Source: Oehlia diaphana
Lineage: Eukaryota > Glomeromycota > Glomeromycetes > Glomerales > Glomeraceae
Length of the DNA stretch: 64,000 nt
Assembly: GCA_003833135.1 (NCBI GenBank)
Contig: QZLH01000038.1
Coordinates: 58,984 to 122,983, forward strand
Reading direction: 5' to 3'
A model generated the notes under the pieces. That model was not told the origin of the DNA, searched no databases, and was given only the letters and a program-made list of their open reading frames with translations. Shown here in pieces: positions 11,762-24,308 of the stretch. Position 1 is the stretch's first letter; each line of letters begins with the position of its first letter. The translations under genes and the position numbers were made by a program.

Positions 11762-14700
11762 ATGAATGAACTAGAAGATCCAGAATATGATACCACTTGT
11801 ACGCAATGTAATCTAAAAATAATAAATTATCCAAATAAACTTTGTAGAAGAAAATTCCTTCCTTCTGCGCAAGTAAATAAACCTCAAGGCGTACAAAAAA
11901 GTAAAATAAACAAACTTTCTAAAGTCAAATTATATTTAGTTAAATTATTTAAGACTAAATTATTTAAAGCTAAATTATTTAAGGCTAAGTCTAAATTACC
12001 TAAAAATGAATTGATTGATGAGAGCAAGACAAGTGGGAATTCTATACTGGACGAATTTATTAAAGAAACTCAACTAAATTCAAAATATTGTGATGATTTT
12101 ATTGAATGGGTTCCACATTCAAATTTAAAATATATAACATATTTAACAAATGGAGGAAATTCAAAAATTTATTTTGGAGCTTGGAATTTATTGTCAAACA
12201 TGTCTTTGACTTCAATAGTTTCAAACCAATTTTCTTTTAAAGTTACTTTAAAAGTCATTAATGATTCTGAAAATATCAATGATCATATCCTAAACGAGGT
12301 AAAGAAAAACGAAATCAAATAAAATAATATATATATATATTAAAATTAATTATTATGATTTTATTTAGCTTAAAGTTCACCATAAATGCCGTAATCCAAG
12401 AGTTATACCTTTCTATGGAATAGCAAAAGCACCTGTAGGAAAGGAATATGCCATGGTAATAAGACATGCAGAGCATGGAGACTTACGAAATTATATTCGT
12501 AAATTTTTTCCAAAATTAACTTGGACTGATAGAGCAAAGATTCTTATTGAACTATCAAAAGCTTTAAATTCAATCCATCAAATGAATTTAGTTCATAAGG
12601 ATTTTCATTGTAAAAATATTTTAGTAGACGAAGATGATAGAATTTTTATAAGTGATTTTGGACTTTGCCAACCAATTGACTCTGAAATAGGTAAAAAATT
12701 AAAGAAAACGATTTTTTATTCATAAACATAATTAATAAAATTATATTTTGTTTTACTAAAAGCTTCGAGTATTCAAGGAGTTTTGCCTTATATCGCTCCC
12801 GAAGTTCTGAGATGTAAACCATATACAAAACAATCAGAAGTGTATAGTTTAAGTATGATAATGTGGGAATTAACTTCGGATAAACCTCCATTTTCAAATA
12901 ATAATCATGACGCAGGTCTTGCGCTTGAAATTCTTGATGAACTGAAACCGCTGAGGCCCGAAATTGTTAAGGGAACACCAGAATTTTATGTTAGCATTAT
13001 GGAACAATGTTGGAGTTCTGAGCCATTAAAAAGACCTGTTGCTTCTCTTTTACCGAAATTATTCGAAGAAATGATAGATCTATGTAAAGTGGCTGATGAT
13101 AATATAGCTTCATCAAAAATTATTTGTTATTCATCATTGTCTGAATCTAATTTTGTAACTAATAATAGTGTTAATACAGGTAAAAATATGAATAATAATT
13201 TGAATGCACTATAACTTAAAATAAATCATTAGTAATATTTTTTTAGGAGATGGTACTAGAGCAACTGATAATCTTAATATGGCACCAACTTATTACCCTA
13301 AGGAAGAAAATACGGTTATGATAAATAATAATAATTCTGTAGATATAGAATTATCACCACAACCTAATTCTGTAACAAGTTTAAATGAAAGTATTATTCA
13401 ACCAGGTACAATATTTATTTTATAGTATAGACATTTAAATGTATATAATTTAAGTTTCATTTTATATTTTAGAATACGGGACCAAAGCGTATGAATATAC
13501 TCTCGAAGGTCAGTATACAGAATTTTTTAAAATACGAAACAAAAGCAAATCATTTAATAATTATATTATTTGATACTAAATATCAAATTTTAAACTTTTG
13601 GTTTATACTGTAGTTCCTAAATGTAAGCGTAATTCGTTATAATATCATATCCGGGTATAATGTATGGTAGAATTAGGCCAATTCTGGCCAATTTTTCCAT
13701 GATCTATATAAAATAACCCGAGCATAATCAATTTTTAAATAGAATATTATACTTAATACTAATTAAACAATCTTTCAATAAAAACAAAATTTTTTTATAT
13801 AACATTTTATAGTTCGTAAGTTTATTTATATATAACTTGTTGCGTAATAATTAATTATTTGCTAATATACCTACTAATTTCAATATTTTAACCTTTTTTA
13901 TATTATATTTCATAGTTGGTAAGCTTATTTACATTATAACTTTATTGTTTATTAATTAAATTATTTGCTAACATAAATACTAACATCAATATTTTAATTT
14001 TTTACATTGCATTTTATAGAAAGTAAGTTTATTTACATTATAACATATTGTTAATAATTAAATTGTTAACGTACCTACTATTTGAACTTTTTTATACTTT
14101 TTTATAGATGGTAAGTATATTTACATTATAACTTATTGTTAATAATTAAATTATTTGCTAATATAACTACTATTTGGACTTTTTATATTACATTTTATAG
14201 GTGGTAAGGTTATTTACATTATAACTTATTGTTTAATAATTAAATTATTTGCTAATATAACTACTATTTTAACTTTTTTACATTACATTTTATAGGTGGT
14301 AAGGTTATTTACATTATAACTTATTGTTTAATAATTAAATTACTTTGCAAATATAATTACCGATTTCAATATTTTAACTTCTTTATATTACATTTTATAG
14401 AATGTATGTTTATTACATTATAACTTCAGTTATTGTTTAATAATTAAATTATTTGCTAACATAAATACTAACATTAATACTTTAACCTTTTTATACTGCA
14501 TTTTATAGGTCGTAAGTTACATTATAACTTTATTGTTTAATAATTAAATTATTTGCTAATATAACTACTCATTCCAATAATTTAACCTTTTTTTATATTA
14601 CATTTCATAGTTGGTAAGCTTATTTACATTATATTGTTTAATAAAAAAGTTATTTGCAAATATAATTACTGATTTCAATATTTTAACTTTTTATATTACA

Positions 14701-17180
14701 TTTTATAGAATGTAAGTTTATTACATAATTTATTGTTTAATAATTAAATTATTTGCTAATATAACTACTAATTTCAATATTTTAACCTTTTTATATTACA
14801 TTTTATAGATTGTAAGTTTATTTACATTATAACTTATTGTTTAATAATTAAATTATTTGCTAACATACCTACTATTTGAACTTTTTTATACAATATTTTA
14901 TAGCTGGTAAGTTTATTTACATTATAACTTATTGTTTAATAATTAAATTATTTGCTAACAATCCTACTATTTGGGCTTTTTTATATTATATTTTATAGCT
15001 GGTATGTTTATTTACATTATAACTTATTGTTTAATAATCAAATTATTTGCTAACATACCTACTATTTGGACTTTTTTATACAATATTTTATAGCTAGTAA
15101 GTTTATTTACATTATAACTTATTGTTTAATAATTAAATTATTTGCTAACAATCCTACTATTTGGACTTTTTTATATAATATTTTATAGCTTGTATGTTTA
15201 TTTACATTATAACTTATTGTTTAATAATTAAATTATTTGCTAACATACCTACTATTTGGACTTTTTTATACAATATTTTAAAGCTGGTAAGTTTATTTAC
15301 ATTATAAATTATTGTTTAATAATTAAGTTATTTGCTAACAATCCTACTATTTGACTTTTTTATATTATATTTTATAGCTTGTATGTTTATTTACATTATA
15401 ACTTATTATTTAATAATCAAATTATTTGCTAACATACTTACTATTTGGACTTTTTATACTATATTTTATAGCTGGTAAGTTATTTACATTATAACTTATT
15501 GTTTAATAGTTAAATTATTTGCTGATATAACTACTAATTTCAATATTTTAACCTTTTATATTATATTTTATAGATTGTAAGTTTATTTACATTATAACTT
15601 ATTGTTTAATAATTAAATTATTTGCCAATAAAACTATTAACATTAATGTTTTAACCTTTATTATATTACATTTTATAGTTGGTAAGCTTATTTACATTAT
15701 AACTTATTGTTTAATAATGAAATTATTTGCTAATATAACTACTAATTTCAACATTTTAACCTTTTTTATATTAATATTACATTATAGAAAGTAAGTTTAT
15801 TTACATTATAACTTATTGTTTAATAATTAAATTATTTGCTAATAAAACTACTAATTTCAATATTTTAACCTTTATCTGTTATTATATTACTTTTATAGTT
15901 TGTAAGTTTATTTACATTATAACTTATTGTTTAATAATTAAATTATTTGCTAATATAACTACTATTTTAACTTTTTTACATTACATTTTATAGGTGGTAA
16001 GGTTATTTACATTATAACTTATTGTTTAATAATTAAATTACTTTGCAAATATAATTACCGATTTCAATATTTTAACTTCTTTATATTACATTTTATAGAA
16101 TGTATGTTTATTACATTATAACTTCAGTTATTGTTTAATAATTAAATTATTTGCTAACATACCTACTATTTGGACTTGTTTATACTATATTTTATAGTTC
16201 GTAAGTTTATTTACATTATAACTTATTGTTTAATAATTAAATTATTTGCTAATAAAACTATTAACATTAATGCTTTAACTTTATTATATTACATCTTATA
16301 GTTAGTAAGTTCATTTATATTATAACTTATTGTTTAATTATTAAATTATTTGCTAACTTAAATACTAATTTCAATATTTTAACCTTTTTATATTACATTT
16401 TATAGGACGTAAGTTTATTTACATAATAACTTATTGTTTAATAATTTAACATAAATACTAATTTCAATATTTTAACCTTTTTATATTACATCTTATAGGT
16501 CGTAAGTTTATTTGCGTTATAACTTATTGTTAATAATTAAATTATTTGCAAAAATATATACTAATATCAATATTATTTTAATTATTTACATTACATTTTA
16601 TAGCTTGTAAGTTTATTTACATTATACTTATTGTTTAATAATTAAATTATTTGCTAATATAAGCAATATTTTAACTCTTTTATACTACACTTTACAGACA
16701 TTGGTAAGTTTATTTACATTATAACTTATTGTTTAATAATTAAATTATTTGCTAACATACCTACTAACATCAATATTATTTTAATTTTTTACATTACATT
16801 TTATAGATGGTAAGTTTATTACATCATAATTTATTATTTAATAATTAGGCTTAATAATTACTATATAAAATAAGTTTTTCCTTAATTCATAAAGGTGACA
16901 ATAATAAATATAATGGAGTAGAAGGTATTTATTTTAATATATTATTTTTTTTTAAAAAAAAAGAAATAATTATAATAATTAAGTAATGTCATTTTATTAT
17001 TAGATTCTAGATATAATACACAAACTTACAAATTTTCTTTGGACGGTAAAGTGATTTATAAGTTAATAATGAAATTATTTAAATTATTAGTCTTTTTTAT
17101 TCTTTCTTTTTTATATAGATTTGAACAAGGCTTATAATGATTTAATTAATAATCGTTCAAGTTTATTGGATATTTCATAA
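11762..17180 (+). CDS. TKL-type protein kinase with a tail encoded by an array of 3-nt microexons (K2)
   Basis: Kinase exons: 11762-12298, 12369-12690 and 12763-13179. Tail exons 13247-13405 and 13473-13508 are followed by 32 predicted microexons between 13614 and 16809, then 16895-16924, 17004-17045 and 17119-17180. The full join is open and gives 569 residues. The N-terminus has CTQC and CRRKF. The Gly loop is LTNGGNSKIYFGAWN, the Lys is in VTLKVIND, the catalytic loop HKDFHCKN is at about residues 255-262, DFGLC at about 275 and PYIAPEVL at about 293-300, so the enzyme looks active. The ATG at 11762 is chosen by alignment with the paralogues. Three-exon kinase domain lengths and phases (0, 1, 1) match K1, K3, K5, K7 and K8. 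Whether the microexons are used, or 13509-16894 is removed as one intron, is not known; both keep the frame. Confidence 0.75.
13509..16894 (+). repeat. Array of intron-like units separated by 3-nt microexons (K2)
   Basis: 32 predicted microexons spaced 88-111 bp apart, after a first gap of 199. Thirty are exactly 3 nt; the others are 13614-13622 (9 nt) and 16698-16703 (6 nt). Starts of the 3-nt exons include 13813, 13916, 14020, 14108, 14201, 14296, 14401, 14509, 14611, 14709, 14809, 14904, 14999, 15094, 15189, 15284, 15378, 15472, 15574, 15679, 15788, 15899, 15994, 16099, 16198, 16302, 16406, 16499, 16604 and 16807. Each unit runs GTAAGTTTATTTACATTATA ... ATTTGCTAA ... TACTAA-like branch site ... 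TTTTAACC ... ACATTTTATAG. The repeat is nearly constant, while the 3 nt between AG and GT take at least 14 values (TTC, TTG, AAA, ATG, GTG, AAT, CTG, CTT, GAC and others). A few donors are GTATG; one acceptor is AAAG. Confidence 0.8.
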
Positions 17181-18214
17181 TTATTTTAAATTTTAACTGT
17201 TAACCGAATTACACGAAAAGGATCGGTAAATTGTGCAAATATAAGTTTAAAATCCATAATTATTTGCAACATATTTTATAGAGTATTTTTGTTTATTTTC
17301 GTTATTTTATTAAAGGAACATTTAACATTTTATTAAATATATATGATATTTATTTCTAATTTGAAATTCTAAATGTATAAAATATTGTTGATACAAATTT
17401 TAAGAATAATAATGTGCTTGTTTTACGTATTAAATAAAAAACTTATTGTTACTATCTGTTAGGTCAACCATCATTTATAAGAATGATGTTTCTACATATA
17501 TATACATACATATACAGCATATAGAAATAAGTTTAGTAAAATTACATACGCTAAAATCACCAAGTTATTTCATCTATTAGCTTTTGGATTAAAACTGTTA
17601 ATATTTGTATTTTGTTTTGAAATAAGACTATACAGTACTTTTCTTTTAAAAGAGTTTGAGCAATACATTTTTTCCAATTCTATATTATCTAATATACATT
17701 AAATATATTTATTATTAAGATTTTGAATGCATTGTATATTTAAACAAATTAAAATACGTTTCATTAAAAATTCTAATTTGATTGTTTTTCAGGATTAAAA
17801 TTTTACTGGCAACAAATTGATACTATCCATTAACGTGGCTGGCCGTTAGTAATAGTTACTGCATTTCAGATTACAACCTGAGGTGCAACTCGCGAATATG
17901 TCTTATTAAAGTTGTAATACGTAAGTCGTGATTGGTTGTATCTTAATAGATGATTAAATCATATTTACTATCGGTCTACTGATATGTATGACACATCAGA
18001 TTCTGACCAAATTAGATCGTACAAGTAATAAACTTAATTTCGGCCGGAATTTTTATTAAATCCTTATAGACTTTTTTAATATTAATCAAGTAACCTCACT
18101 ACTATAGTTATCTAACACTATGTATCTTAAGTATTCGCACCTATTTCATCCATTCAACCAATTACGGCATAAAATTACAACTTTAAGGCTTGATGTTGCA
18201 ACCTTACAAATATA
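17181..18214. other. Intergenic downstream of K2
   Basis: AT-rich sequence with no open frame of coding character, no tRNA-like structure and no clear transposon ends. I see nothing to annotate. Confidence 0.5.
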
Positions 18215-18400
18215 AGAAGGTGATATACTTTTTTACTCTAAAATTTTTATTATTTGAAGGGAAAAAATTACTAAAATTTCCTCCCGCTTCAACACTAGTT
18301 TCTAGTGCTAAAGAAGATAATAATTCGCTCGAAAAAAATTTCATTTTTTATAATTTTATCTATTATACGGAATTTTTCTGTTAATTTGTATCTTACAATA
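18215..18400 (+). pseudogene. SCA7-gene 3' relic upstream of K3
   Basis: The segment cttcaacactagtttctag plus the following aaagaagataataattcgctc matches the last exon of S1 (10845-10890) and the copy at 24150. The rest of the SCA7 gene, including the zinc-binding domain, is gone. Its position ahead of K3 is the same as S1 ahead of K2, so it is a leftover of an SCA7-plus-kinase duplication unit. Confidence 0.65.
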
Positions 18401-19042
18401 TTTCTTACCTGCATAACTATTATAATTATAATTGATGCTTATATTTATTAGTTTATAACTATGTAACAATTACCTTGTATTATATACATAATATTTGGTT
18501 ATCAGAGGGCAATTTTAAAAATCCGTGATCACGGGATCATCTCCCAACGAGTTCTGTCTGCTCACATGATCTTCACCAAATAAAATCGCAAATTCTAATT
18601 TTGTTTTGGATTTCCTAGCATAAAGATTAAATTTAATACATTGCTTCAAGACCTTAAAGTTATATAAATATGTTTATAGCATAATTTTTTTTTATAATGT
18701 ATTGAATAATAACAGTTAATTCGAATCTTTTTTTGATTAAAACGATTGATTTATCACTAAAATGCATGTATGACTGAGTAACTTGTTTCGAAATTTGGTT
18801 CGAAGATTACTTAGAATTTAAAGTTTCTTTCATAAACAACCTTCATCTTAGTGTAACTGGTAACGGTCGGAAAATGCTAATAATTGTGCCAACCTTAATC
18901 GGTTAATTCTTTACTGCGTAGATCTTCCCTTTATAGTCGACGTTAATACGTGGCTCATTTATATAGGTCCTGTTTGTCTAAATAGATACTGGATATTCTC
19001 AATGCAGTATTTTTTTTTTGCATTTTATAAAAAATAAACAAA
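18401..19042. other. Intergenic upstream of K3
   Basis: AT-rich; no gene. It probably holds the K3 promoter, but no element is recognisable. Confidence 0.45.
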
Positions 19043-22018
19043 ATGAATGTATTAGAAGATACCAGTTGTATACAATGTAATCAGAAATTAATAAACGATT
19101 CAATTCAATTTTGTAGAAAAAAGTTCCTTTCTTCGCAAATAAATGAATACAGTGAAACTCGTAGTGTAAAAATTAATGAAACAAACATAACTAAAAAGAA
19201 ATTTATTGATAGCAAGACTAGTGGGAATTCTAAATTGGACGAATTTATTAAAGAAACTCAACTAAATTCAAAATATTGCGATGATTTTATTGAATGGATT
19301 CCACGTTCAGATTTAGAAAATATAAAATATTTAACAAATGGAGGAAATTCCAAAGTTTATACTGGAACTTGGAATTTAATATTAAACATATCTTTGGCTT
19401 CAATAGTTTCAAACCAATTATCTTTTAAAGTTGCTTTAAAAGCCATTAATGATTCCGATAACATTAATGATAATATCCTTAACGAGGTAAGAAAAAATAA
19501 AATCAATAGAAATAAAATTTTCCCCTGAAATTAATTATTGTTATTTATTTAGCTTAAAATTCACCATCAATGCCGTAATCCAAGAGTTGTACCATTCTAT
19601 GGAATAACAAAAGCACCTGGAGGAAATGAATACGCCATGGTAATAAGACATGCAAAACATGGAGATCTACGAAATTATATTCGTAAAATTTTTCCAAAAT
19701 CAACTTGGACTTATAGAGCAAAGATTCTTATTGAGCTATCAAAAGCTTTAAATTCAATTCACCAAATGAATCTAGTTCATAAGGATTTTCATTGTAAAAA
19801 TGTTTTAGTAGACGAAAATGATAGAATTTTTATAAGCGATTTTGGACTTTGCCAACCAATTGACTCTGAAATAGGTAAAAATTAAAGAAAAACATTTTTT
19901 TGTTTCATAGCTGAAAATAATTAATAAAATTATATTTTGATTTTCTAAAAGCTTCGGATAGCATTCAAGGAGTTTTGCCTTATATCGCTCCTGAAGTTCT
20001 GAGATGTAAACCATATACAAAACAATCAGAAGTGTATAGTTTAAGTATGATAATGTGGGAATTAATTTCAGACGAACCACCATTTTCAAATAGACAACAT
20101 GATGCAGGTCTTGCGCTTGCAGTTCTTGATGGACTGAGACCCGAAGATATTAAAGGAACGCCCGATTTTTATTCTAATCTTATGAAACAATGTTGGAATT
20201 TTGAACCATTAAAAAGACCTGATGCTTCTCATTTACCGAAATTATTTGAGGAAATGATGGAGCAGTGTAAAATGATTGATGATGATACGATTTCGTCAAA
20301 AATTGCTTTTTGTTCATCATCAACTCAACCTAATTATGTAACAGATTCAAATGAAAATAGTATTCAACCAGGTATATATATAGATATTTAAATGTGTGTA
20401 ATTTAAGTAAATTCTAATTTCATTTTGTATTTTTAGAATATGAAACCAAAGCATATGAATATACTCTTAAAAGTCAGTATAAAATATTTTTTTAAAATAT
20501 GATAAAAGTGTATACTTTAATTATTCAAATAGTAATAATAAATCATTTATCAATCATAACTATTAAATATCAAAACTTTATTAAATTCTGGTTAATAGAT
20601 GATGCTTTACGTAAGTACATTTTATTATTTAATAATTATTATATTTAAAGCAAGTTTACTAACATTATAACTAATTATTAATATATAATTGAATCATTTG
20701 CTAATTGTTGCATAACTTTATTTTGGAATGCAATATAATATTAATACTTTAAGAAAGTCGTAGTAGTAAGTTTATTTAATATTATTTTAATTATTTAATA
20801 ATTAAATCATTTGCCAATTATATTTATTAAACATTAAAATTTTAATCTTTTTTTTTTTTACTACATTTTAAAGAATGTAAGTTATTGCATTATATACTAA
20901 TTAAAACATTTGCTAATTATGAGTACTAAAAATCAATATTTTTAATTGCTTTTTATAAATACATTTATAGTTCGTAAGTTTATTTAAATTACTTGATGAC
21001 TAATGTACTCGATATATGATGTGCTCTCTTAAATTAATTAATTAATTATTTAAATAAAATTACTAACGTCAATATTTTGATTTTTTTTATGCTACATTTT
21101 TGAGAATGTAAGTTTATTTATATTATAGCTTATTTTTTAATAAATTAAATTATTTACTAATTTTCAAAATTTTAACCTTCGGGAAATATTTCACATTATA
21201 ATTTATAGTCGGTAAGTTTATTTATAATATAATTTAATTATCTAACAATTATATTAATCGTTGTTAATAATTATAGAATGTGATGATGATACTAGTAAGT
21301 TTTATTATAATTGAATTATTTACCAAATTATAATTACTAAGGCTTTTAATTTTTGGGATACCTTCGGATTACAATTTATAGTTGGTAAGTTTATTTATAT
21401 TATAATTTAATTATCTAACAATTATATTAATTTTCTGTTGATATAGTAGAATATGAAGAAGAACGTAAGTATTAAATCATTTGCCAAATTATAATTACTT
21501 TTTATAGAAAAATTAGTACATAGTTAACGATATATGTGGTAAGTTTATTTATGTTATAACTTAATTATTTAATGATTAAAACTTGCTTATTTTTTAATCT
21601 AAATTGTTAGTTGAGACAGAAAACCGGTTTGATTTTAATAATTTAAAATGATGACTAACGAAATAAGTATTTATTTATTACATATATTTTATATTAATAA
21701 AAATTTAATTAAAATTTATATAAGCACAAGTATCTCCAGTTCCTTATAAGGATGATATTGTCAACAATAACATATTCAATGAAGAAGAAGGTATAAAATT
21801 TAATAAATTTAATATAACATTTATTTTGAAATAATTAAATATTTAATTAACATAATTTTTATTATTAGATTCTAGATATGTTACTCAAACTTACAAATTT
21901 TCTTTGAACGGTAAAGTGATTTGTAAATTAATGGCATAAAATATTTAAATTATTGATCTTTTTTTTTTTTAATATAGACTTGAACGAGGCTTATAATGAT
22001 TTAACGAATAAAAAATAA
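19043..22018 (+). CDS. TKL-type protein kinase with a short, irregular microexon tail (K3)
   Basis: Kinase exons 19043-19486, 19553-19874 and 19952-20371, then tail exon 20437-20472 (YETKAYEYTLK). After that come small exons such as 20599-20610, 20754-20765, 20874-20876, 20971-20973, 21115-21117, 21209-21211, 21277-21294, 21382-21384, 21447-21464 and 21524-21538, followed by 21725-21790, 21869-21910 and a last exon from 21978. CIQC/CRKKF, the Gly loop, VALKAIND, HKDFHCKN, DFGLC and PYIAPEVL are all present, so the kinase should be active. The final exon stops early (DLNEAYNDLTNKK then stop at 22016-22018) because an insertion shifted the frame relative to K2. A candidate exon at 21611-21626 breaks the frame if included and is left out. 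The tail model is tentative; the kinase part is firm. Confidence 0.7.
20473..21724 (+). repeat. Degenerate microexon array in K3
   Basis: About ten intron-like units of the same family as in K2 (GTAAGTTTATTTA...TTATAG), but irregular in length. Predicted exons are 3, 12, 15 or 18 nt. The units at 21201 and 21375 carry a diverged tail-like sequence (cttcgg...ttacaatttata). It looks either like an older array decaying or like an ancestral one that was not amplified. Confidence 0.6.
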
Positions 22019-22697
22019 ACGTTCAAGATTATTAGATATTTCCATAAATTCTATTACTAAATTTTAACAAGATCGATAAATTGTGCGAAATACCACATTA
22101 TGTGACATATAATTTAACATATGATAAATCTTTGGGAATTCATTTTTTCTTTATCATTTATTTTTCTATTTTACATTTTTGTTCAGTTTTACTACATTTT
22201 ATTTTTTTTTTGTTGGATTTTTATGCATTTCTTTGTTTCGCTTATAGTGTGTATCTTGATCTTAGGTTTTATAATTATACTTTGTTTTGGTTTTTTGATT
22301 TTGTTTTACAATTTCATTCCTTTTTGACACTTTGAGTTGTATTATGGTACAATTTAAAAAAATTAGCTAATAAAATTAATAACATTTTTAAATTTTGACT
22401 ATTACTGTAATAATTGGTGGAAAATATTTTTACCGTTTAAAAGGATAATAAAAAAAAATATTACAAAGTGCATGGCCTTATAAGTTATAACGACATTGAA
22501 ATCGGAAGTTCTATGTAAATATATATTAATTTTAACAAATAACTAAGTTCATTATTTTAATTTCTGAAGAAGTGATCATGCCGCAGATTTATGCTCCGAA
22601 ATTCTTTAAACTTTTTAATCTAAATATTAGAAATCATTATGAGATATACAGTATAGATCAATAAAATTTCATTATTTTGTTTTTCTTAAAATCAGAT
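22019..22697. other. Intergenic downstream of K3
   Basis: Contains overlapping open frames at 22081-22335 that are only T-rich, hydrophobic low-complexity translations. No supported gene. Confidence 0.5.
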
Positions 22698-22937
22698 CTA
22701 TGGCCAACGAGAGAAAAAAAATTCGTAAGTTTATATTTTTTCAAATTTAAATTTTTCATTTGAATGAATATAATCCACTTTTATAAAATTTTAGAAAATC
22801 AGCGGAAGAATCCCCTAGGAAAAAACAAAAGATTAAAAAGAGTAGAAAATTATAAGACGTAATAGAAGTTGCGGGAAATTTACAAATTCCAAATTTTGAC
22901 AAATTTTTAGACTTTTTTAATATTTAATTTAAAATTA

Positions 22938-23784
22938 GGCCGTTCAAAATTAATAATTAGTTTAACGTCCTTTCTGGCCAAAAATTTTGAGGGGGGGGGG
23001 GGGGGGGGGGGGGGGGAAAATTAAAANNNNNNNNNNNNNNNNNNNNNNNNNNNNNNNNNNNNNNNNNNNNNNNNNNNNNNNNNNNNNNNNNNNNNNNNNN
23101 NNNNNNNNNNNNNNNNNNNNNNNNNNNNNNNNNNNNNNNNNNNNNNNNNNNNNNNNNNNNNNNNNNNNNNNNNNNNNNNNNNNNNNNNNNNNNNNNNNNN
23201 NNNNNNNNNNNNNNNNNNNNNNNNNNNNNNNNNNNNNNNNNNNNNNNNNNNNNNNNNNNNNNNNNNNNNNNNNNNNNNNNNNNNNNNNNNNNNNNNNNNN
23301 NNNNNNNNNNNNNNNNNNNNNNNNNNNNNNNNNNNNNNNNNNNNNNNNNNNNNNNNNNNNNNNNNNNNNNNNNNNNNNNNNNNNNNNNNNNNNNNNNNNN
23401 NNNNNNNNNNNNNNNNNNNNNNNNNNNNNNNNNNNNNNNNNNNNNNNNNNNNNNNNNNNNNNNNNNNNNNNNNNNNNNNNNNNNNNNNNNNNNNNNNNNN
23501 NNNNNNNNNNNNNNNNNNNNNNNNNNNNNNNNNNNNNNNNNNNNNNNNNNNNNNNNNNNNNNNNNNNNNNNNNNNNNNNNNNNNNNNNATGAAAATTAAA
23601 CATATTAAAAATTTCGGAAATTTTCAGTTAAATCGGAAATTCTCGGTACTATTAAATTTTAGTAAAGGAGGGGGTGTTTTAAGCATATTTAAACATATCA
23701 AACATATATGTTTAAATCACCCTTGAATTTTTCAAAAATAGGGGGGGGGGAGGACGTTAAACTAAAGATTAAATTGGAACGGCC
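22938..23784. mobile_element. TIR DNA transposon or MITE, PIF/Harbinger-like, containing an assembly gap
   Basis: The left end ggccgttcaaaattaataat (22938 on) and the reverse complement of the right end (to 23784) match over about 34 bp, both reaching gtttaacgtcct. The element is flanked by TTA on both sides (22935-22937 and 23785-23787), and the uninterrupted paralogue S1 has a single TTA at this site. A 3-bp TTA duplication with a GGCC-starting terminus fits the PIF/Harbinger superfamily. The interior includes a run of 26 G (22991-23016) and the N gap, so any transposase cannot be seen. Confidence 0.75.
23027..23588. other. Assembly gap (562 N)
   Basis: Unresolved bases next to a 26-G homopolymer, which is the likely cause of the break. 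The true size is unknown. Open frames called across it are artefacts. Confidence 0.99.
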
Positions 23785-24308
23785 TTAGAGTGACAATCAA
23801 TGCGAAGTACATATAATTGCGCAGTACATATAATTGCGCCTTCTAGTAATAAGCCTTGTACACGCCTCACATATGTCATTTTACTTAGTATCCAATATCA
23901 GAAAAACAAAAAATCTATTGGGCGTTATCAAGGTAATTAATTTATATGTACATTTTTGTATAAATTTATATTATTTTATCTAATTTATTTGTATGTTGAC
24001 ATCTCAAAGATAATGGCATGTCAAAGTCAAACGATAAAGATAAAAAAGATGATATAGAGAAAGAAGGTGAATTTATAACAAATATAATTTTTTACTTTAA
24101 ATTTTTATATTTATTCTGAGAAAAAAAAAGTACTAATAATGTCTCCTTGCTTCAATACTAGTTTCTACTAAAGAAGATAATAATTCCTCAAAAAATAATT
24201 CATTTTTATAATTAATTAATTAATTAATAACGGAACTATCTGTTTAATTTGTATCATATTTTTATGAACATTATAATAACCGATTATACTTACTAATTTA
24301 TAACACAA

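Larger units (their letters stand above)
22698..24230 (+). pseudogene. Broken SCA7-domain gene (S2), interrupted by a transposon
   Basis: Matches to S1: exon 2 at about 22705-22721 (followed by gtaagttt), a truncated exon 3 at about 22795-22860 (SPRKKQKIKKS region, then an early stop), exon 4 remnants at 23787-23930 and exons 5-6 remnants at about 24008-24210. Exon 1 is missing. The first SCA7 Cys region is garbled by a short duplication (agtacatataattgcgc twice), and the LxCKxHS-KR block is deleted. A transposon sits exactly at the intron 3/exon 4 junction. The gene cannot make an intact SCA7 domain. Confidence 0.8.

Noticed and set aside
13509..16894. CRISPR-like regular repeats with short spacers
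   Set aside because: The variable part is only 3 nt, the repeats are about 95 bp and imperfect, each has splice signals, and the context is a eukaryotic intron-bearing gene.
22081..22335. 84-residue hydrophobic frame that looks membrane-like
   Set aside because: T-rich DNA gives Phe/Leu/Ile runs by composition; it begins outside any exon pattern and overlaps a second frame of the same kind.
22962..23603. Open reading frames of about 200 residues
   Set aside because: They are almost wholly N, with poly-G translated as Gly or Pro; artefacts of the assembly gap.
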